A stretch of DNA of 5,337 bases. Source: Acinetobacter sp. N54.MGS-139. Its GTDB lineage: Bacteria; Pseudomonadota; Gammaproteobacteria; Burkholderiales; Burkholderiaceae_F. Every line of letters begins with the position of its first letter. Positions within the stretch are counted from its first letter, which is position 1. Under the pieces are notes generated by a model. It was not told the origin of the DNA, searched no databases, and saw only the letters and a program-made list of their open reading frames with translations. This document shows positions 1 to 4,703 of the stretch, piece after piece. Location: contig LARN01000081.1 of the NCBI GenBank assembly GCA_000980495.1, forward strand, positions 1-5,337, given 5' to 3'. Both the position numbers and the translations under genes were made by a program.

Positions 1-2
1 GA

Positions 3-467
3 ATGCTGTATCGCGTAGATCCGGTTAAAGCCAAAGCCTTCCTGCATGAGTTCAACAACTATTCTTTCCATAATGTACTGCATGCAACAGAACAGGAACT
101 GCATGCACTCCATCATCTCCCGATCATTATTAACACTAAAGAATTAAACCAGAGTTCTAACGGTACTTTCACCGTGACGGCGCTCTCAACGCCTGAAGTT
201 CACATGACGAGGGTGGATAAGGAAGCAACTCGCTTCGGTTCTCCGTTCTCTAATGCGGATTTGGAAGTCAACCGTGAAATGCCGAAACCTCTCAAAGTCG
301 AATTCTTAGATGTGAACCAAGATGGCTTAAAGGATGCTGTGTTTACATTCCCGATCAAGACGGCGGTCGCTTACACAGTACCCGATGTTGATACCGAGCT
401 TTATCTTTGGACGAAAGTCGGTAAGAAGCAGTTGGCAGGCTTCGACGTCGTCAAAATCAAGAAATAA
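3..467 (+). CDS. C-terminal part of a probable exported protein with an EF-hand-like calcium loop
   Basis: The frame is open from the window edge, so the ATG at base 3 may be internal and the true start may lie upstream; no ribosome binding site can be seen. About 154 residues are visible. Residues 54-152 resemble, from memory of the pattern, a domain common at the C-termini of secreted bacterial proteins: a strand ending in LSTP, then VDKEATRFGS (71-80), then the calcium-loop-like DVNQDGLKD (103-111; D103, N105, D107, D111), then AVFTF, and a closing strand LAGFDVVKI. In that family the pattern reads roughly 'V-ILST..FD...VD..TVRFG...DVNGDG..DLVLHF...L.G.D.V.I'. This suggests an extracytoplasmic beta-sandwich that binds Ca2+. 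No signal peptide or enzyme motif is visible in the part present. The gene ends at a hairpin terminator and is probably not cotranscribed with the next gene. Family match is by eye; precise role unknown. Confidence 0.7.
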   Translation: MLYRVDPVKAKAFLHEFNNYSFHNVLHATEQELHALHHLPIIINTKELNQSSNGTFTVTALSTPEVHMTRVDKEATRFGSPFSNADLEVNREMPKPLKVEFLDVNQDGLKDAVFTFPIKTAVAYTVPDVDTELYLWTKVGKKQLAGFDVVKIKK

Positions 468-488
468 GCTCCAACAGTAAATTTGGAA

Positions 489-530
489 AAGATCTGGCGG
501 CCTGGTCAAAGCCGCCGGATCTTAATGATT
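489..530 (+). terminator. Hairpin terminator after the first gene
   Basis: A 13-base stem, AAGATCTGGCGGC (489-501) with GCCGCCGGATCTT (511-523), has one G-T wobble and a 9-base loop. It starts 21 bases after the stop codon and ends 14 bases before the next start. The run after the stem (AATGATT) is AT-rich but not a clean T tract, so it may be a weak terminator or an mRNA-protecting hairpin. Confidence 0.6.
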
Positions 531-537
531 TAAGAAT

Positions 538-1320
538 ATGAAAACTAAAACACTGTTTGCAACATACGGCTCTGTCATTGCTTCCTTTAAAGATGTGAAA
601 GACAGGCAAAATCTTCTTCTTGAAGATTTCGGAGAAGAAAGGATCTATTACGCGCCATTTGACTATGTCAATCCAAAGGCTCGTTTATTCATTGTTGGCA
701 TTACGCCTGGCGAAGTCCAGATGAATAACATGCTTGTCGAGGCGGCTCGTTTGATTCATCAAGGTTTTTCTGACGAGGATGTTCTGAAGCGCTGCAAAGC
801 CGTAGGAAGTTTCAGCGGACCGATGCGCAAGAATCTCGTTGAATTGATGGACGAGGCCGGAATTGCGGAATTCTTGGATATCAAAACAACAGCACAGTTG
901 TTCTCTGACAAACAAGATCTGGTGAACCTGACATCGTGTATTCGTTATCCGACTTTTACAATCAAAAACGACAAAGAAACAAATTTCAATGCAGAAATAA
1001 AACAGGGCACAAAATTATTTGAATTTGCGGCGCCGCTGACATTGGAAGAGTTGAACAAAGCACCTAACGCTGTGCTTCTTCCGTTAGGACCTAAAGTTCA
1101 GCATTATTTAGAAAAGGTTGTGAAGGGCACGAAGTTCGAAAATCGTCTGCTGCCGGAACTTCCTCATCCGTCTCGTGCCAATGGAGAAAGAATTGCGTAT
1201 TTCTTAGGTCAAAAAGCCAAAGAGAAGCTCAGCCGCTTAACAGATCCGGAAAAATTAGATAACTCTAAGAAAAATATGAAGAAAATTTTGAAGTCTTTGA
1301 AAGTTAAAGGCTCAAAATAA
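538..1320 (+). CDS. Uracil-DNA glycosylase superfamily protein (divergent)
   Basis: The protein has 260 residues. Two superfamily motifs are visible at the expected places: FIVGITPGE (51-59), which fits motif 1 of the UDG fold (GQDPY, GEAPG or GINPG in known families), and LPHPSRANGER (208-218), which fits motif 2 (HPS), with H210 as the likely DNA or uracil contact. LLPLG (180-184) fits the strand before motif 2, and SCIRYPTF (133-140) is a further block I recall from uncharacterised UDG-like proteins with a PHPSxANGxR signature. T56 replaces the usual catalytic Asp or Asn of motif 1, so base-excision activity cannot be assumed. The four-cysteine iron-sulfur cluster of family 4/5 enzymes is absent; only C86 and C134 are seen. 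The last 25 residues are lysine-rich and could bind nucleic acid. The ATG at 538 has only a weak SD (TAAGAA, 531-536). The gene appears monocistronic, between two hairpins. Confidence 0.75.
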   Translation: MKTKTLFATYGSVIASFKDVKDRQNLLLEDFGEERIYYAPFDYVNPKARLFIVGITPGEVQMNNMLVEAARLIHQGFSDEDVLKRCKAVGSFSGPMRKNLVELMDEAGIAEFLDIKTTAQLFSDKQDLVNLTSCIRYPTFTIKNDKETNFNAEIKQGTKLFEFAAPLTLEELNKAPNAVLLPLGPKVQHYLEKVVKGTKFENRLLPELPHPSRANGERIAYFLGQKAKEKLSRLTDPEKLDNSKKNMKKILKSLKVKGSK

Positions 1321-1346
1321 CGCGAAAAAATAGACTCTAAAACGGT

Positions 1347-1373
1347 CGGAAAGCCTGACTATTAGGCTTTCCG
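1347..1373 (+). terminator. Perfect hairpin after the UDG-like gene
   Basis: A perfect 10-base stem, CGGAAAGCCT (1347-1356) with AGGCTTTCCG (1364-1373), has a 7-base loop and begins 27 bases past the stop codon. It lacks a T tract on the plus strand (CATAAAA follows); on the minus strand ACCGTTTT follows. It may stop transcription from either side of this convergent pair (UDG-like gene and crcB). Confidence 0.5.
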
Positions 1374-1380
1374 CATAAAA

Positions 1381-1463
1381 ACGAATGAAAATCAGACGCG
1401 TTTTAAAGCCCTAAAATTCTTTTTAGTGGACATTCGTCGGATAGAATTGCCTGAAAACGCGTC
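1381..1463. repeat. Interleaved inverted repeats at the 3' end of crcB
   Basis: Two perfect inverted repeats cross each other. ACGAATG (1381-1387) pairs with CATTCGT (1431-1437), and GACGCGTTTT (1395-1404) pairs with AAAACGCGTC (1454-1463); the last arm overlaps the crcB stop codon. A small hairpin, CTAAAA/TTTTAG (1411-1426), lies in the middle. On the minus strand the CATTCGT arm is followed by five T residues, so the outer pairing could act as an unusual terminator for crcB. The crossing order means the two long-range pairings are alternatives, or together form a pseudoknot. Confidence 0.4.
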
Positions 1464-1815
1464 AGCAATTCTTCGCTAAAAATGCGCCTAAAGCAACGGC
1501 GAGCAGGCCGCCTAAAAAACTGGCCAAAACATAGAAGGCTGCTTGTCCGATGTGGTTGTCCGAAACCATTGCGTAGACTTCAACGGAAAAAGTACTGAAG
1601 GTTGTGAAGCCGCCGCAGAATCCGGCAGTTAATCCGAAACGAAGCTCCGGGGGAATCTCGGGCCGATCCAAAAAGAAAAACGTTAAGAAGCTGAGAATGA
1701 GGCTACCGATGATATTGATAAAGACGGTCGCAAACGGAAGAAAACCGAAGGAACTAATCAGAAAGCGAAGTAAAGAACCAAGACCGCCGCCGATCATTAC
1801 TGCGAGATAAATCAT
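1462..1815 (-). CDS. crcB: Fluoride channel CrcB/Fluc
   Basis: CrcB/Fluc proteins are inner-membrane fluoride channels that let toxic F- leave the cell; they work as dual-topology dimers with four membrane helices per subunit. This protein has 117 residues, normal for the family. Visible signatures are GGGLGSLLRF (9-18, conserved R17), the helix-2 segment ATVFINIIGS (29-38, with the conserved Asn N34 and G37), and GFCGGFTTFSTFS (65-77), which contains the central TM3 break with its Na+ site and the pore phenylalanines F73 and F76. Helices lie at about 1-23, 28-50, 60-83 and 91-114. The ATG at 1815 is the first in-frame start after a stop, but no good SD precedes it (AAGCAA only). The gene stands alone, convergent to the UDG-like gene and divergent from the symporter. 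I could not find the fluoride (crcB-motif) riboswitch in its leader. Confidence 0.95.
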   Translation of the reverse strand: MIYLAVMIGGGLGSLLRFLISSFGFLPFATVFINIIGSLILSFLTFFFLDRPEIPPELRFGLTAGFCGGFTTFSTFSVEVYAMVSDNHIGQAAFYVLASFLGGLLAVALGAFLAKNC

Positions 1816-1850
1816 TTTGCTTAAACGTTTGCAAGATCGTCAAACTGGAA

Positions 1851-1856
1851 ATTTTA
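1851..1856 (-). promoter_or_regulatory. Possible -10 element for crcB
   Basis: Read on the minus strand this is TAAAAT, five of six matches to TATAAT, about 36 bases before the crcB start codon. No convincing -35 element stands 16-18 bases upstream of it. The proposal rests on one hexamer in AT-rich DNA. Confidence 0.2.
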
Positions 1857-1940
1857 CTCTCGTGCTTGTTTGGCTGGCACAGACCAAAGTAATTTTGAGA
1901 AAAGGGCTACTGAAAAATCTTGAACTTGTAACTTAAATAA

Positions 1941-1968
1941 TTGAATAAAAACATAAATAATATATTAT
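1941..1968 (+). promoter_or_regulatory. Candidate sigma-70-type promoter for the symporter
   Basis: TTGAAT (1941-1946) and TATTAT (1963-1968) are separated by 16 bases; they match the -35 and -10 consensus at four and five of six positions. Transcription would start near 1975 and give a leader of roughly 280 bases. The DNA here is very AT-rich, so chance matches are likely and other start points closer to the gene are possible. Confidence 0.35.
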
Positions 1969-1999
1969 TCAACATAACTACTATTATGTTGAGTTGAAT
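1956..1999. repeat. Overlapping palindromes at the candidate promoter (operator-like)
   Basis: A perfect 14-base palindrome, AATAATATATTATT (1956-1969), covers the -10 region. It is followed directly by CAACATAA (1970-1977) and its complement TTATGTTG (1984-1991), six bases apart. Wider pairs also exist: TTGAATAA (1941-1948) with TTATTCAA (1965-1972), and ATTCAAC (1967-1973) with GTTGAAT (1993-1999). The 8-6-8 repeat sits where transcription would begin, a classic place for a repressor operator. No regulator is identified. Confidence 0.4.
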
Positions 2000-2069
2000 T
2001 TGGCGGTATTTATGTGGTTATTTCAGTATTGTTTGGACTAATTGGCGTCATTCGGACACGTTTTTTCAT

Positions 2070-2150
2070 GTTATGAAATTCTAAGTACCTCTACTTAAGA
2101 CGTTCTACCACTGTTTTTCATAACTTCTTAGTAGAAACGTAAAAATTTTT
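2070..2150 (+). promoter_or_regulatory. Possible structured mRNA leader of the symporter gene
   Basis: GTTATGAAA (2070-2078) pairs perfectly with TTTCATAAC (2116-2124) and encloses a small hairpin (TCTAAGTA with TACTTAAGA, 2080-2100, one bulge). ACGTTCTAC (2100-2108) pairs with GTAGAAACGT (2131-2140, one bulged A) and is followed by AAAAATTTTT (2141-2150). The two long pairings overlap in an A-B-A'-B' order, so they would compete or form a pseudoknot. That layout is typical of attenuators and riboswitches, but I recognise no known class and AT-rich DNA gives such pairs by chance. Confidence 0.35.
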
Positions 2151-2185
2151 GTCTGTAACTATTTATTTCCAGCAGGATTTAGCCT

Positions 2186-2251
2186 ATGATCGATATCAGG
2201 GTTATGGGGGTCTCTCTCTTGTCGCCCACTATGCCAATCCTTTGGAGGTAA
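2186..2251 (+). CDS. Possible 21-residue leader peptide overlapping the symporter SD
   Basis: An ATG at 2186 opens 21 codons (beginning MIDIRVMGVS, ending PILWR) that stop at TAA 2249-2251. A reasonable SD, AGCAGGA (2171-2177), stands 8 bases upstream. Its last codons, TGG AGG TAA, contain the symporter's own SD (2244-2249), and its stop lies 7 bases before the symporter ATG. A ribosome finishing here could restart on the symporter, or its presence could mask or expose that SD. The codons show no run of one amino acid, so simple amino-acid attenuation is not suggested. It may be a chance frame. Confidence 0.35.
   Translation: MIDIRVMGVSLLSPTMPILWR
2244..2249 (+). promoter_or_regulatory. Strong Shine-Dalgarno for the symporter
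   Basis: GGAGGT lies 9 bases before the ATG at 2259. It fixes the symporter start and is the best ribosome binding site in the window. It is embedded in the end of the short upstream reading frame. Confidence 0.85.
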
Positions 2252-2258
2252 AGTTTCT

Positions 2259-3506
2259 ATGTCAACTAAGAAAAGCTTTTGGTTAGGACTGCCGATGCAG
2301 ATGATGTACGGCTTGGTCCTCGGCGTAGTTGTAGGTACGATGGTATCTTCCGAATTCGGTGCTACTTACCTGCAGCCGCTTGGCCAGCTGTTCATTCGCT
2401 TGATCCGCATGGTCGTCGTCCCGTTGGTTGTTGCTACCTTGATCGCAGGTTCTGCAGGTTTGGGTAACGCCAGCAAGATCGGTAAGATCGCCGTTAAAAC
2501 GATTCTCTTCTTCGCTGTAACAACAGCTATCGCCGTTACGATCGGTTTGATCGTTGCGAATATCATGGAACCGGGTACCGGTTTAACGATTTCTGTTGAA
2601 GGTCTGAAGGCTAAGGCTGCTGCTGCACCTGCCCTTTCTAAGGTCCTCCTTGATATCGTCCCGATTAACCCGATCGAAGCTTTTGCTAAGGGCAACATGC
2701 TTCAGGTGATCTTCTTCTCCATCTTCTTCGGTTTCTGCCTCTCTCTCATGGGCGAATCCGTTCGAATGGTGACAGACTTCTTCCAGATGGTCGGCGACGT
2801 CATGATCCGTATGACCAACTACGTCATGCTGTACGCTCCGATCGGTGTGTTTGGCTTGATCGCTTACACGGTTACACGTCACGGTCTGTCTGTTCTGCTT
2901 CCGCTCGGTAAGCTCATTCTTACAGCCTTCATCGCAACGGTTATCTTCGTTGTTGTTACCTATCTGCCGATCATCAAACTCATCGGCATGAAGATCTCCG
3001 ATTACCTCAAAGGCGCATTCGAACCCTGGCTTATCGCTTTCACAACCTGCTCTTCCGCTGCAGCTCTTGCTGTTAACCTTGAAGCCTCTCGCAAGATGGG
3101 TGCCTCTAAAGCGATTGCTTCCTTCGCAATTCCTCTGGGCAATACCATTAACATGAACGGTACCTCCATTTACATGGGCGTCACCGCTGTGTTCGCAGCT
3201 GAAGTTTTCGGCATTGACCTTACCTTGACTCAGCAGTTCCAGATCGTTTTGATGGGCGTTTTGGCCGCCGTCGGTACTGCCGGTGTTCCTGGTGCCGGCC
3301 TGATCATGACAACTCTGGTCTTCACGGAAGTCGGTATTCCTCTCGAAGCCGTTGCTCTGATTGCCGGTATCGACCGTATCCTTGATATGATCCGTACATC
3401 TGTCAACGTTCTCGGCGACAGCTTAACTGCTCTTGTCGTTTCGAAGTCCGAAGGTGTTCTCGGTACTGAACCGATGGATCAGGACACAATAGTTAAAGAA
3501 GTTTAA
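2259..3506 (+). CDS. Dicarboxylate/amino acid:cation symporter (glutamate/aspartate type)
   Basis: This 415-residue inner-membrane protein belongs to the DAACS family (TC 2.A.23: GltP, DctA, GltPh), which imports acidic amino acids or C4-dicarboxylates with H+ or Na+. Family landmarks are in order: the N-terminal membrane helices, the hairpin-1 serine motif TTCSSAAAL (262-270), NMNGTS in helix 7 (298-303), GVPGAG in hairpin 2 (342-347) and DRILDMIRTSVNVLGD in helix 8 (372-387). Compared with GltPh, D372, D376, R379, T380, N383 and D387 match D390, D394, R397, T398, N401 and D405. The Asp that holds the substrate amino group (D376) and the Arg that holds the side-chain carboxylate (R379) are both kept. 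DctA, as I recall it, has Ser at the first of these, so aspartate/glutamate is the more likely substrate than succinate/malate. The start is set by a strong SD. It is monocistronic: tandem TAA TAA stops and a terminator follow. Confidence 0.93.
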   Translation: MSTKKSFWLGLPMQMMYGLVLGVVVGTMVSSEFGATYLQPLGQLFIRLIRMVVVPLVVATLIAGSAGLGNASKIGKIAVKTILFFAVTTAIAVTIGLIVANIMEPGTGLTISVEGLKAKAAAAPALSKVLLDIVPINPIEAFAKGNMLQVIFFSIFFGFCLSLMGESVRMVTDFFQMVGDVMIRMTNYVMLYAPIGVFGLIAYTVTRHGLSVLLPLGKLILTAFIATVIFVVVTYLPIIKLIGMKISDYLKGAFEPWLIAFTTCSSAAALAVNLEASRKMGASKAIASFAIPLGNTINMNGTSIYMGVTAVFAAEVFGIDLTLTQQFQIVLMGVLAAVGTAGVPGAGLIMTTLVFTEVGIPLEAVALIAGIDRILDMIRTSVNVLGDSLTALVVSKSEGVLGTEPMDQDTIVKEV

Positions 3507-3535
3507 TAAATAAAAAATAAGAGATTGGCAAGGTG

Positions 3536-3559
3536 AGCCGGGCGAAAGCCCGGCTTTTT
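3536..3559 (+). terminator. Intrinsic terminator of the symporter gene
   Basis: An 8-base stem, AGCCGGGC (3536-3543) with GCCCGGCT (3548-3555), is closed by a GAAA tetraloop and followed by a run of five T (3555-3559). It lies 30 bases after the stop codon. Confidence 0.95.
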
Positions 3560-3562
3560 CGT

Positions 3563-3588
3563 GGCTAAAAATAGGTTTTAGCCGGCTA
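3563..3588. repeat. Inverted repeat between the terminator and the next promoter
   Basis: GGCTAAAA (3563-3570) and TTTTAGCC (3576-3583) form a perfect 8-base stem with a 5-base loop. The right arm overlaps a 10-base palindrome, TAGCCGGCTA (3579-3588). There is no T tract after it, so it is not a second terminator. Its place just upstream of the extended -10 at 3605 would suit an operator for the small gene, but that is inference. Confidence 0.35.
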
Positions 3589-3604
3589 ACTAATTCCGGT
3601 ATTT

Positions 3605-3613
3605 TGTTATGCT
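3605..3613 (+). promoter_or_regulatory. Extended -10 promoter for the small aromatic-rich gene
   Basis: TGT followed by TATGCT (3608-3613) gives an extended -10 element (TGn plus four of six matches to TATAAT). The -35 region near 3585-3591 is poor, as is usual for extended -10 promoters. Transcription would start near 3620, about 25 bases before the ATG at 3645. Confidence 0.45.
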
Positions 3614-3644
3614 AAAGAACAACTAATATCTAACGAAGACGAAG

Positions 3645-3845
3645 ATGTATCCGAGCTTTTGGGCACAATTCCACGATTTTTTTGAAACCGCGCTTTATTG
3701 GTTTGCCAGCACGTTTAATCTCACGGCTGAGTTTGCCAAGATCAGAGGCGCTCTGGAGGAATTCTTCTGGGCGATGGAAAGCATCTTCGAGGGTTTATTT
3801 CACTACATTCCTTCGCTTCTCTCCGGCGGATTTTTTGGTTACTAA
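3645..3845 (+). CDS. Small aromatic-rich protein of unknown function (66 residues)
   Basis: I do not recognise this protein. Of its 66 residues 20 are aromatic (13 Phe, 3 Trp, 4 Tyr), and it is acidic (7 Asp/Glu against 2 Lys/Arg). Aromatic and aliphatic residues recur at 3-4 residue spacing (W6, F9, F13, L17, F20, F24, then F41, M44, F48, L51/F52), which suggests two amphipathic helices that lie on a membrane or pack on each other, linked around residues 25-38. The C-terminus is glycine- and Phe-rich (GGFFGY). There is no signal peptide and no clear uninterrupted membrane span. Support for a real gene: an extended -10 promoter, a modest SD (GAAG, 3635-3638), mixed codon use with many C or G third positions, and a terminator whose left arm begins 2 bases after the stop. 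It could instead be a noncoding RNA of about 260 bases with a chance frame. Confidence 0.55.
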   Translation: MYPSFWAQFHDFFETALYWFASTFNLTAEFAKIRGALEEFFWAMESIFEGLFHYIPSLLSGGFFGY

Positions 3846-3846
3846 A

Positions 3847-3879
3847 AAACAAAAGCACCTTCTTCGGGTGCTTTTGTTT
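3847..3879. terminator. Bidirectional terminator between the small gene and bcp
   Basis: A 13-base stem, AAACAAAAGCACC (3847-3859) with GGTGCTTTTGTTT (3867-3879), has a 7-base loop. On the plus strand the T-rich right arm ends the small gene. On the minus strand the stem is followed by more T residues (bases 3849-3844), making a strong terminator 20 bases after the bcp stop. Confidence 0.92.
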
Positions 3880-3899
3880 CTGATAACTCGTACTCTTAA

Positions 3900-4415
3900 T
3901 TAACAAATCCCCAGTGCTTTCTCTAAATCAGCAACGCTGGTTTTGGCCTTTACATCCCTGAATTCGGCCGCCAAAATGCCGTTTTCATCGATCACAAAGG
4001 TACTGCGGACAATGCCGAGGTACTTTCTGCCGTACATCGATTTCAACTTCAGAACGCCGTAAAGCTTCGATACTTCAGAATCAGCATCGCTCAGAAGTGG
4101 AAATTTGAGACCCTGCTTATTCCTGAAATTAGTGTGGCTCTTAATGCTGTCTCTGGACACCCCGATAACAACATAGCCGGCCTTCTCAAATTTATCTAAA
4201 GCTGCTTGAAAGTTGACGGCCTGCATTGTGCAGCCGGAAGTATTGTCCTTCGGATAAAAATAAAGAACGACTTTCTTGCCCTTTAGATCGGAAAGTTTAA
4301 CTTTTCCGCCTAAGTCGCTTTCTAACTCAAAATCTGGTGCAGGTTCTCCGACGATTGCTTTGCATTCGTCTTCGCTCGGAGCCACCGGCTCGGTTTTTCC
4401 AGTCAAATGGCACAT
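3900..4415 (-). CDS. bcp: Thioredoxin-dependent peroxiredoxin, Bcp/PrxQ family
   Basis: Bcp enzymes reduce hydrogen peroxide and organic or fatty-acid hydroperoxides in the cytoplasm, usually recycled by thioredoxin. The protein has 171 residues. The active-site loop is YPKDNTSGCT (54-63), giving the P-xxx-T-xx-C motif with peroxidatic C62, and the conserved Arg is R137 in VRSTFVID. The fold landmarks GEPAPDF (23-29), LYFYP (51-55) and VIGVSRDS (83-90) are present. Two things are unusual. The resolving Cys found five residues after the peroxidatic one in E. coli Bcp is V67 here, and no Cys stands near position 98, the other known site. The N-terminus is also about 18 residues longer than in E. 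coli Bcp (156 residues) and carries C2 and C18; a further Cys (C171) ends the protein. The start is backed by a good SD. It is the second gene of a unit with the AbrB-like gene, 12 bases downstream of it. Confidence 0.93.
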   Translation of the reverse strand: MCHLTGKTEPVAPSEDECKAIVGEPAPDFELESDLGGKVKLSDLKGKKVVLYFYPKDNTSGCTMQAVNFQAALDKFEKAGYVVIGVSRDSIKSHTNFRNKQGLKFPLLSDADSEVSKLYGVLKLKSMYGRKYLGIVRSTFVIDENGILAAEFRDVKAKTSVADLEKALGIC

Positions 4416-4422
4416 GCTTCTA

Positions 4423-4426
4423 CTCC
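4423..4426 (-). promoter_or_regulatory. Shine-Dalgarno for bcp
   Basis: GGAG on the minus strand stands 7 bases before the ATG at 4415, inside the 12-base gap after the AbrB-like gene. It supports the longer N-terminus of Bcp over any internal start. Confidence 0.75.
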
Positions 4427-4427
4427 G

Positions 4428-4670
4428 TTATTCACTTGCAAACTGCATTGTAGGAATTCGGAATGGTTTTGTTAAGCCTGCGGCTGTCTTGGGCTGGTCT
4501 TCTTGAATTGAATTTTGTTTTTTAACAACGAGACGAATACTGTCGCCGTCTTTAACAAAAGAAATCAAGTCACCGACGCCGGCACCGAGTTTGCGAAGAA
4601 TTTCTTCAGGGATACGCACGGCACCGAATTCATTGACGTCTGCCGTGTCTGTCTCAGAGGGATGGATCAT
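4428..4670 (-). CDS. AbrB/SpoVT/MazE-type DNA-binding protein
   Basis: This 80-residue protein has a swapped-hairpin AbrB domain at about residues 10-51: VNEFGAVRIPEEILRKLGAG (12-31), then GDLISFVKDGDSIRLVVKK. It fits the family pattern 'G.v.IP.elR..Lgi..GD.v.f..dgd.I.l..k', with G16 and P21 at the key turn. Such proteins dimerise and bind palindromic AT-rich DNA; many are antitoxins, others are stand-alone regulators. Residues 52-80 form a polar tail of the sort that in MazE-type antitoxins contacts a toxin, but no toxin gene is adjacent: bcp follows after 12 bases. The ATG at 4670 is the first in frame after a stop (bases 4677-4679) and has no visible SD. A terminator separates it from the gene upstream. 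It probably regulates its own unit; this is inference. Confidence 0.8.
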   Translation of the reverse strand: MIHPSETDTADVNEFGAVRIPEEILRKLGAGVGDLISFVKDGDSIRLVVKKQNSIQEDQPKTAAGLTKPFRIPTMQFASE

Positions 4671-4703
4671 TGTTAATTAGCAAATTAAGAATCACCAATC
4701 TAT

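Larger units (their letters stand above)
1816..2258. other. 443-base AT-rich divergent intergenic region
   Basis: This gap lies between crcB (leftward) and the symporter gene (rightward). It holds, from left to right: a weak crcB -10 candidate (1851-1856), a candidate rightward promoter (1941-1968), overlapping palindromes (1956-1999), crossing inverted repeats in the presumed symporter leader (2070-2140), an AAAAATTTTT palindrome (2141-2150), and a short upstream reading frame (2186-2251). No known riboswitch class, tRNA or sRNA was recognised. It is long for a gap between two simple transport genes, which suggests a long regulated 5' leader on the symporter mRNA. Confidence 0.6.

Noticed and set aside
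1604..1810. Plus-strand frame opposite crcB
   Set aside because: A Lys/Arg/Pro-rich translation antisense to a well-conserved gene; a shadow.
1868..1890. Sigma-54 promoter (TGGCAC word)
   Set aside because: The GC element of the -12 box is not at the required distance from the GG of the -24 box.
1816..2060. Fluoride riboswitch (crcB motif) in front of crcB
   Set aside because: The minus-strand leader of crcB was read for the conserved GGnGATGG-type start and the following paired elements; none was seen. A diverged copy would need an Rfam covariance search.
2366..2882. Long minus-strand frames inside the symporter gene
   Set aside because: They are antisense to a clearly recognised transporter and their translations look like no protein family.
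3645..3879. Phe-rich leader peptide with attenuator
   Set aside because: Thirteen Phe codons followed by a terminator suggest attenuation, but the Phe codons are spread over 66 residues and the next gene downstream is on the opposite strand, so nothing would be controlled.
3682..3903. 73-codon plus-strand frame overlapping the small gene
   Set aside because: It runs in another frame through the terminator hairpin into the end of bcp, with no SD, and looks like a shadow.
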